Below the pieces are notes generated by a model. The model worked only from the letters and a program-made list of their open reading frames with translations, searched no databases and had not been told where the DNA came from. From DATEVL01 sp035471625 (GTDB lineage: Bacteria > Chloroflexota > Anaerolineae > Anaerolineales > E44-bin32): 10,626 nt of DNA. The stretch lies in the NCBI GenBank assembly GCA_035471625.1, contig DATIPT010000041.1, forward strand, positions 1 to 10,626. Reading direction: 5' to 3'. Below, one piece after another: positions 6,323 to 10,626 of this stretch (positions within the stretch are counted from its first letter, which is position 1; each line of letters begins with the position of its first letter). Made by a program: the position numbers and the translations under genes.

Positions 6323-7348
6323 TCAGGAGCTCAGGAACTCTTCGAGGGCTTCCCGGCTGATCCGGTATCCCTTGCCGATCTTCTTGGCCTTGATCTGCTT
6401 GGCCTTGATCGCCGCCAGGATGTCCTCTTCCGAGACCTTCAGGTAGCTTGCAGCCTCCGAAGGAGTCATCACATCCGGGACGGCGACGGGCACGGATCCG
6501 GATGCCTGCGCGCTCTTCAGCGCGTCCCCGATTGCCCCGCCGATCCCCATCCCGGCGCCGATGCCGGCCGTCAGACCCGCGCCACCCGAAGGATTCTGGG
6601 CTGCTTCGCGCATGGCATCCGCCGCCTGGAGTTGCGTGTAGGTTGCGACATCGAGCATCCCCATCGCCCGCAGCTCTTCCGCCGACTTGTCGGACGGCTT
6701 GAGGCTCTCGATGTAGAACGCCTTGAGCACCAGGCCGAGCGCCTTGAAGTCGTCCTGCGACTTCGCCCGGACGCCGGCGCCCATCTCCTCGACCAGGCCG
6801 ATCAAGGATGGCACGTCCTTGGCTTTGGTCGTCTCGCCCAGAAGATCCTGGAGCTTGGAGAGCAGCATCGATCGCAGGCGGGCCTGGATGTCGGCCGTCT
6901 TGTATTGCCCGGTCGTCCCGACGACCTGGTTGACAAATTGCTGTGCGTCGGAGATGGCGAAGCTGTAGGTCCCGTACCCCTGGAGGAGGGCCACCCCCAG
7001 AGCCATCCCCGGGTTGCGGACGATGATCGGCTGGGCCGTACCCCACTTCTGGTCGACGAACTCACGCATCGACACGAAGTAGACTTCGGCTTTGAACGGG
7101 GTCTGGTCGGAGAACGCTTTGCCGATGAGACCGACCAAGCCGGGAATATTGGCCGTCGTGATCGTATGGCGGCCGGCGGTGAACGTGTCCAGCGCCTTGC
7201 CGTCTCGGGCGAAGACGGCATTCTGCGCTTCGCGCACGATCACCTGAGAGCCGATGCGGAAATCACCGGACCCGCTCTCCGGGATCCGGTGAACGAGCTC
7301 GTCTCGCATCTCGTTCGGGTATTCGATGACATCGAAAATCCTGGCCAT
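6323..7348 (-). CDS. SPFH/Band-7 protein of the YdjI ('virion core') type with a C-terminal excisionase-like helix-turn-helix (341 aa)
   Basis: Residues 1 to about 145 match the pattern of Bacillus YdjI-like proteins: an opening resembling 'IDVIKY', FRIGSQVIVREAQNAVFARDGKALDTFTAGRHTI (30-63), TANIPGLVGLIG, then TPFKAEVYFVSMREFVDQKWGT (83-104) and the S-F-AISDAQQFVNQVVGT segment (129-145). Residues 150-250 are long helices, as in SPFH proteins that assemble at membranes. A Gly-rich hinge (255-274) follows. The last 48 residues (294-341) form a compact module, MTPSEAASYLKVSEEDILAAI then KKIGKGYRISREALEEF, matching the HTH_17/MerR-like excisionase fold. SPFH proteins of this type usually end in zinc ribbons or similar small modules, so this tail is unusual. 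A good AAGGAGAG ribosome site precedes the ATG. It lies 26 bases after the coiled-coil gene, in one operon. In B. subtilis, YdjI works with a PspA protein in membrane stress; a similar role here is inferred. Confidence 0.85.
   Translation of the reverse strand: MARIFDVIEYPNEMRDELVHRIPESGSGDFRIGSQVIVREAQNAVFARDGKALDTFTAGRHTITTANIPGLVGLIGKAFSDQTPFKAEVYFVSMREFVDQKWGTAQPIIVRNPGMALGVALLQGYGTYSFAISDAQQFVNQVVGTTGQYKTADIQARLRSMLLSKLQDLLGETTKAKDVPSLIGLVEEMGAGVRAKSQDDFKALGLVLKAFYIESLKPSDKSAEELRAMGMLDVATYTQLQAADAMREAAQNPSGGAGLTAGIGAGMGIGGAIGDALKSAQASGSVPVAVPDVMTPSEAASYLKVSEEDILAAIKAKQIKAKKIGKGYRISREALEEFLSS
6383..6410 (-). repeat. 13-bp direct repeat inside the HTH-encoding part of the SPFH gene
   Basis: CTTGGCCTTGATC occurs at 6383-6395 and again at 6398-6410 (period 15). 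It encodes the doubled IKAKQ-IKAKK stretch between the predicted recognition helix and the wing of the C-terminal HTH module. A 15-base in-frame duplication could lengthen this basic region by five residues. Codon reuse for a repeated peptide is an alternative. Confidence 0.6.
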
Positions 7349-7374
7349 GCGTGTCTCTCCTTGGTCGTGTCAGC

Positions 7375-7899
7375 TCAAACTGCCAGAAGGACCTCGTCGC
7401 GCCGATCCCAGGCGTCGACGACTTCCTGGCTGAGCGTCGTCAGGTGCCGAATGGCAGCCGGCAGTCCTTCGCTCCCCATCGACGCCTCGATATTGTCGAT
7501 GGCGCTGGAAATGCTGTTGACATCCTCCAGGAGCTGGAGATCATAGGAGTACAGCTTCTGGAGCTCGTTCGAATTGATCCGGACGGCGTCGAAGAAGCCG
7601 GCGTACCCGTAGGACGCCGTCTGAACCCGGTCGATGAACCCCCGCAGTTTGATCGCCGCCGCCTCCAGTTGATCTACATCCTCGAGCTGCCCGGTCTCGA
7701 TCATCTGGCGCTGGATCGCCGAGATCCGCTCCCACTGCTGCTGATAGCGATCCGCCACCGTCGTCCTCAGCAGTTTGTCGGCCTCGCGGCGATTCTCCCG
7801 GTCGAAGTACCCGATGAACCCGGAAAGCGCGTTTCGGATCTTCCCGAGCAGATCGTCGCCCGACGTGATCTTCCCCAACGGATCTACCGTGCCCGCCAT
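7375..7899 (-). CDS. Helical, probably coiled-coil protein partnered with the SPFH protein (174 aa)
   Basis: No family is recognised. The ATG at 7899 is chosen because AGAAGGAGGAG lies six bases upstream; an in-frame TTG at 7944 lies at the expected transcription start and is unlikely. The protein is almost wholly helical: DLLGKIRNALSGFIGYFDRENRREADKLL (16-44) begins with an amphipathic stretch that could touch a membrane, then QQQWERISAIQRQMIETGQLEDVDQLEAAAIKLRGFIDRVQ (53-93) looks like a coiled coil. A Tyr/Phe-rich hinge (97-104) and a last helical pair (108-165) follow. There is no signal peptide or transmembrane helix. Membership of one operon with an SPFH/YdjI-type gene suggests a PspA-like or adaptor partner role, but there is no clear PspA sequence pattern. 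Confidence 0.8.
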   Translation of the reverse strand: MAGTVDPLGKITSGDDLLGKIRNALSGFIGYFDRENRREADKLLRTTVADRYQQQWERISAIQRQMIETGQLEDVDQLEAAAIKLRGFIDRVQTASYGYAGFFDAVRINSNELQKLYSYDLQLLEDVNSISSAIDNIEASMGSEGLPAAIRHLTTLSQEVVDAWDRRDEVLLAV

Positions 7900-7946
7900 A
7901 GTGCTCCTCCTTCTGGATGTGCCGCCATGCTCACTCGGTGTCAACC

Positions 7947-7976
7947 ATTATAGCCCGCAGCGCCCCCCGGAGGCAA
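7947..7976 (-). promoter_or_regulatory. Promoter of the coiled-coil/SPFH operon
   Basis: On the - strand, a perfect TATAAT (7952-7947) is preceded at 18 bases by TTGCCT (7976-7971), which matches the -35 consensus at 4 of 6 positions. Transcription would start near 7940, giving a leader of about 40 bases with the AGGAGG site at its end. It faces away from the aldolase promoter, whose -10 box is 58 bases away. Confidence 0.72.
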
Positions 7977-8010
7977 TCTTCAGCCTGACCCCACGCTGAC
8001 GCCGGGCGCG

Positions 8011-8016
8011 TATAAT
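8011..8016 (+). promoter_or_regulatory. -10 element for the aldolase/Nudix unit
   Basis: A perfect TATAAT lies 29 bases before the ATG at 8046, so transcription would start near 8023. The best -35 candidate, CTGACC (7985-7990), has a 20-base spacer, which is too long for an ideal sigma-70 promoter. Activation by a factor or an unusual spacer is possible. Confidence 0.55.
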
Positions 8017-8045
8017 CGTCGTTGACAGCACATCTGGGAGCCCCC

Positions 8046-9470
8046 ATGTCTTGGCAAGCGACCCTGCAGACTCTCATCGATCGCACCCATGGAACCCTGT
8101 CGCTTTCGGGGACGGCCCTCAAGGTCCGTGACCCTTCCCGCGTGGCCGAAACCATGGACTCTCTCGCCCGTAGCTCGGCGCTGGCCCCGGAGCCGGAGGC
8201 CAGCCTGGCCCGCTGGATCGTGCGTGAAACGGCGCGGCAAACCGGCCCCTATCCAGCTTCGATCGACGCCCTCTACCGGGCGCGCGGGCGTGGCGAAACC
8301 CGCAATGACTACACCGTCCCAGCCATGAATTTGAGGGCCCTCAGCTACCACGCCGCCCGGGCAGTCTTCCGGGCCGCCCGGCCAATGCAAGCCGGCGCCC
8401 TGATCTTCGAGATCGCCCGTTCCGAGATGGGCTACACGCAGCAGCGCCCCTCCGAGTACGCCACCAGCGTCCTGGCGGCCGCCGTCGCCGAGGGCTGGGA
8501 AGGCCCGGTCTTCCTCCAGGGAGACCACTTCCAGATCAGCGCCAAGCGGTTCGCCAGTGACCCGCTAGCCGAAGTCCAAGCGGTGCGGGACTTGATCGCC
8601 GAGGCGGTGGCCGCCGGCTTCTTCAACATCGACATCGATACTTCGACCCTGGTCGACCTCGATCGCCCGACGATCGCCGAGCAGCAGATGCTCAACTTCA
8701 CCCTGTGCGCCGAGCTGGCGGTCGATGTCCGCAACGCCGAACCGGAAGGTGTGACGATCTCCATCGGCGGCGAGATCGGTGAAGTCGGAGGCCAGAACAG
8801 CACGGAGCCCGAACTCGTCGGGTTCATGGACGGCTTCAACCACGCCTTCTCGGCTCTGGCGCCGGGAAAGCCGGGCCTCTCGAAGATTTCCGTCCAGACC
8901 GGCACGTCCCACGGCGGCGTGGTCCTTCCGGACGGTTCGATCGCCAAGGTGAAGGTAGACTTTGACACGCTCGCCCGGCTCTCGCAGCTGGCCCGGCGCA
9001 AGTACGGGCTGGCTGGCGCCGTCCAGCACGGCGCCTCAACCCTGCCGGAAGAGGCCTTCACGAAGTTTGCCGAGGCCGCCGCCTGCGAAGTCCACTTGGC
9101 GACAAACTTCCAGAACATCCTGTTCGATCATCTTCCGAGGGAGCTGCGTCAGAAGATGTACGGCTTCCTCGACCGCGACTTCGCCAAGGACCGCAAGCCG
9201 GACATGACGGCCGAGCAGTTCTACTACAAGACCCGCAAGAACGCGATCGGCCCCTTCAAGGCCGACGTATGGAATCTTCCGGCGGACACGCTGGCTCAGG
9301 TCAGTCAGGCGTGGGAAGCTCAATTCAGGCTGCTCTTTGAGCGGCTCAACGTCGGCAAGACTCTCGCGGAAGTCCGTACCCACATCCCGGGGAAGATCGT
9401 CCAGGCCTCGCTGCAGACTTACCTCCGCAGCAGCGGAGTGTCCGAGTCCGTGGAAGGCCTGGCCGACTGA
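8046..9470 (+). CDS. Class II (metal-dependent) fructose-bisphosphate aldolase-like enzyme, long form (474 aa)
   Basis: The ATG at 8046 has GGGAG (8036-8040) five bases upstream; the in-frame TTG at 8022 is at the transcription start. A helical N-terminal region (1-85) precedes a barrel. Class II aldolase features appear in order: VPAMN (91-95), LQGDHFQ (157-163, with Asp160 as likely proton donor and His161 as metal ligand), NIDIDTSTL (194-202), GGEIGEVGG (241-249), VQTGTSHGG (283-291, metal ligand His289) and VQHGAS (326-331, metal ligand His328). The usual NIDTD phosphate-binding segment is replaced by LATNFQNILFD (351-361). At 474 residues it exceeds the ordinary 280-360. These differences mean the substrate may be fructose-1,6-bisphosphate, tagatose-bisphosphate or another sugar phosphate. 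The enzyme class is well supported, the substrate is not. A Nudix gene follows five bases later. Confidence 0.82.
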   Translation: MSWQATLQTLIDRTHGTLSLSGTALKVRDPSRVAETMDSLARSSALAPEPEASLARWIVRETARQTGPYPASIDALYRARGRGETRNDYTVPAMNLRALSYHAARAVFRAARPMQAGALIFEIARSEMGYTQQRPSEYATSVLAAAVAEGWEGPVFLQGDHFQISAKRFASDPLAEVQAVRDLIAEAVAAGFFNIDIDTSTLVDLDRPTIAEQQMLNFTLCAELAVDVRNAEPEGVTISIGGEIGEVGGQNSTEPELVGFMDGFNHAFSALAPGKPGLSKISVQTGTSHGGVVLPDGSIAKVKVDFDTLARLSQLARRKYGLAGAVQHGASTLPEEAFTKFAEAAACEVHLATNFQNILFDHLPRELRQKMYGFLDRDFAKDRKPDMTAEQFYYKTRKNAIGPFKADVWNLPADTLAQVSQAWEAQFRLLFERLNVGKTLAEVRTHIPGKIVQASLQTYLRSSGVSESVEGLAD

Positions 9471-9475
9471 CGCCG

Positions 9476-9976
9476 ATGTCGCTCGCCGGCCAGCGGGTGG
9501 ACCCCGCCCGGTACCAACTGATCCCCCGATGCCTGGTCTTTGCCTGCCGGGAGGGACGGGTCCTCCTGCAGAGGATCCCGGCCGACCGGGGAGCGTGGGC
9601 AGGCCGCTGGAACGGTGTTGGCGGCCATCTCCTCCAGGGCGAGTCGGCTGAAGACGGCGCGCGGCGCGAGTTCTCCGAAGAGACCGGCTTGTCTTTGAAG
9701 ACCATCCTGTTGGCCGGTCTTCTCGTGGTCGACGTGGGGTCTTCGCCAGGGATCGGGGTTGTGATCTTTGTCGGCGAAGCCGGTCAGGGCGATCCGAGGG
9801 TCGGTCGCGAAGGCGAGCTCGCCTGGTTTGCGCCCGATGAAGCGGCGCAGGCCGACACGGTCGGCGACCTCCCCGCCCTGCTCCCCCGCGCCCTGGCTGT
9901 CATGGACGGCGCGGCCCCGTTCACGAGCCTGAAAACCTTCGGGGCGGATGGATCAGGAGCTGTTCACTTCGACTAG
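9476..9976 (+). CDS. Nudix hydrolase (166 aa)
   Basis: This enzyme should hydrolyse a nucleoside diphosphate linked to another group. The Nudix box G-x5-E-x7-R-E-x-x-E-E-x-G is perfect: Gly50, Glu56, Arg64, Glu65, Glu68, Glu69 and Gly71, with the catalytic glutamates intact. CLVFACREGRVLLQRIP (19-35) and WAGRWNGVGGHL (41-52) are the usual strands before the box and resemble the MutT/8-oxo-dGTPase-like group, which is only a hint at substrate. The ATG lies five bases after the aldolase stop. No strong ribosome binding site is visible, so translation may depend on the upstream gene. The stop is nine bases from the converging rsmD stop, with no terminator between them. Confidence 0.9.
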   Translation: MSLAGQRVDPARYQLIPRCLVFACREGRVLLQRIPADRGAWAGRWNGVGGHLLQGESAEDGARREFSEETGLSLKTILLAGLLVVDVGSSPGIGVVIFVGEAGQGDPRVGREGELAWFAPDEAAQADTVGDLPALLPRALAVMDGAAPFTSLKTFGADGSGAVHFD

Positions 9977-9985
9977 ATCGGCGGC

Positions 9986-10543
9986 TCACTCCGCCCGGTA
10001 GAACATCAGCCTCGTCTGGCCGTAGGTGCGCTCGTCAAACCGGCTGAGCCTTTCCAGCGCGACGGGCTCATCCTCGCGCGGATCGATCTGGACGATCGTC
10101 CACGAGTCGACGCTGCACAGGTCAGGGTGCCCATCGATGGCCCGCAGCGATGCGATCCACAGGCCACGGTACTGAGGCGGAGCCAGGAAGATGTAGTCGA
10201 ACGGTTCCCCCGGAGGCCGGTCCAAGTAGACAAAGGCGTCCAGGTGAACCACATCGCCTCGAGCAGCGAGCCCTGTCGTCTCGAGGTTGTGGTGGATCGT
10301 GCGGGTAGCCGCCCTTGAGCTGTCGATGAAGACGGCTCTGCGGGCGCCGCGGCTCAAGGCCTCGATCCCCACACTCCCGGTCCCTGCGAAGAGGTCGAGC
10401 CAGGCAGAGGCTTCCACGTCCGCGCCGATGATGTTGAAAAGCGACTCCTTGACGCGGTCCCCAATCGGCCGGGTCCCTTCACCGGGCACCCTCCGCAACT
10501 TGCGTCCCCGGGCGATCCCCCCGATCACGCGCAGGCCGGTCAT
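9986..10543 (-). CDS. rsmD: 16S rRNA (guanine(966)-N(2))-methyltransferase RsmD (185 aa)
   Basis: RsmD methylates G966 (E. coli numbering) of 16S rRNA, using S-adenosylmethionine, in small-subunit assembly intermediates. The protein opens with LRVIGGIARGRKL (4-16) and TRPIGDRVKESLFNII (24-39), both diagnostic for the family. The SAM-binding loop LDLFAGTGSVGIEALSRGA (49-67) is intact. The catalytic motif, DPPY or DPPF in most members, reads APPQY (121-125), so the Asp is Ala. ATG at 10543 is preceded by an AGGGGG site. The frame is open to the window edge, but the upstream residues do not look like this family. The 83 bases upstream (10544-10626) show a TGA (10602-10600) that could end another gene; it is too short to name. 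Confidence 0.92.
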   Translation of the reverse strand: MTGLRVIGGIARGRKLRRVPGEGTRPIGDRVKESLFNIIGADVEASAWLDLFAGTGSVGIEALSRGARRAVFIDSSRAATRTIHHNLETTGLAARGDVVHLDAFVYLDRPPGEPFDYIFLAPPQYRGLWIASLRAIDGHPDLCSVDSWTIVQIDPREDEPVALERLSRFDERTYGQTRLMFYRAE

Positions 10544-10626
10544 CGCCCCCTGCCACCCCGGGGCCCGTCGGTCCTCGGTGGAGCACGATGCGGGGTCACT
10601 CAGCCTGCTTTCCGGGCGGACTCCAC

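Noticed and set aside
6323..6470. Separate phage excisionase gene
   Set aside because: The HTH module is in frame with the SPFH protein without a stop or internal start with a ribosome site, and no other phage genes are present.
6632..7546. Plus-strand open frame (304 codons) across the SPFH and coiled-coil genes
   Set aside because: It crosses two real genes and their junction on the other strand and has no family features.
10544..10626. Named partial gene at the right edge upstream of rsmD
   Set aside because: All three - strand frames offer only short peptides. A stop at 10602-10600 could end an upstream gene, but eight residues do not identify it.
1..10626. CRISPR array, insertion sequence, toxin-antitoxin or defence system
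   Set aside because: No spaced direct repeats, terminal inverted repeats, transposase motifs or known defence domains were found on either strand.

Overview
This window looks like chromosomal DNA from a GC-rich, free-living bacterium, probably a member of the Chloroflexota (Anaerolineae-like). That placement is an inference from three things: the FtsZ tail, the long form of the class II aldolase, and the APPQY version of the RsmD active-site motif. Genes are tightly packed with overlapping or near-abutting starts. Many starts have AGGAGG-type ribosome binding sites, and several promoters resemble sigma-70 promoters. I see no transposase, integrase, phage gene, CRISPR array or rRNA.

Left part (1-1422, + strand): the last 41 codons of a cell-division gene, most likely ftsZ, are followed by two small unrecognised genes (71 and 60 residues). 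After a short gap with a likely promoter comes a membrane-anchored protein. It has the outline of a LytR-CpsA-Psr (LCP) domain but appears to lack most of the catalytic residues.

Centre-left (1423-4162, + strand): a complete polar amino-acid ABC importer, ordered lipoprotein binding protein, permease, ATPase. A 13-bp perfect stem-loop separates the binding-protein gene from the permease gene, and the permease and ATPase genes overlap by 8 bases. This layout suggests that the binding protein is made in excess.

Centre (4163-6300): a tRNA-Leu(GAG) gene on the - strand has a near-ideal promoter on one side and a rho-independent terminator on the other. Divergent from it are plsX (phospholipid and fatty-acid synthesis) and a translationally coupled two-helix membrane protein of unknown function. 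A strong hairpin at 6272-6299 closes both this + strand unit and the converging - strand unit.

Centre-right (6323-7952, - strand): a two-gene operon encodes a 174-residue helical, probably coiled-coil protein and a YdjI-type SPFH/Band-7 protein. The SPFH protein ends in an excisionase/MerR-like helix-turn-helix module in place of the zinc-ribbon-type tails often seen in this family. This pair is the most unusual item in the window.

Right part (8011-10626): a promoter divergent from the SPFH operon drives a 474-residue class II aldolase-like enzyme and a Nudix hydrolase. These converge, with a 9-base gap, on rsmD (16S rRNA m2G966 methyltransferase) on the - strand. In RsmD the usual DPPY/F catalytic motif reads APPQY.
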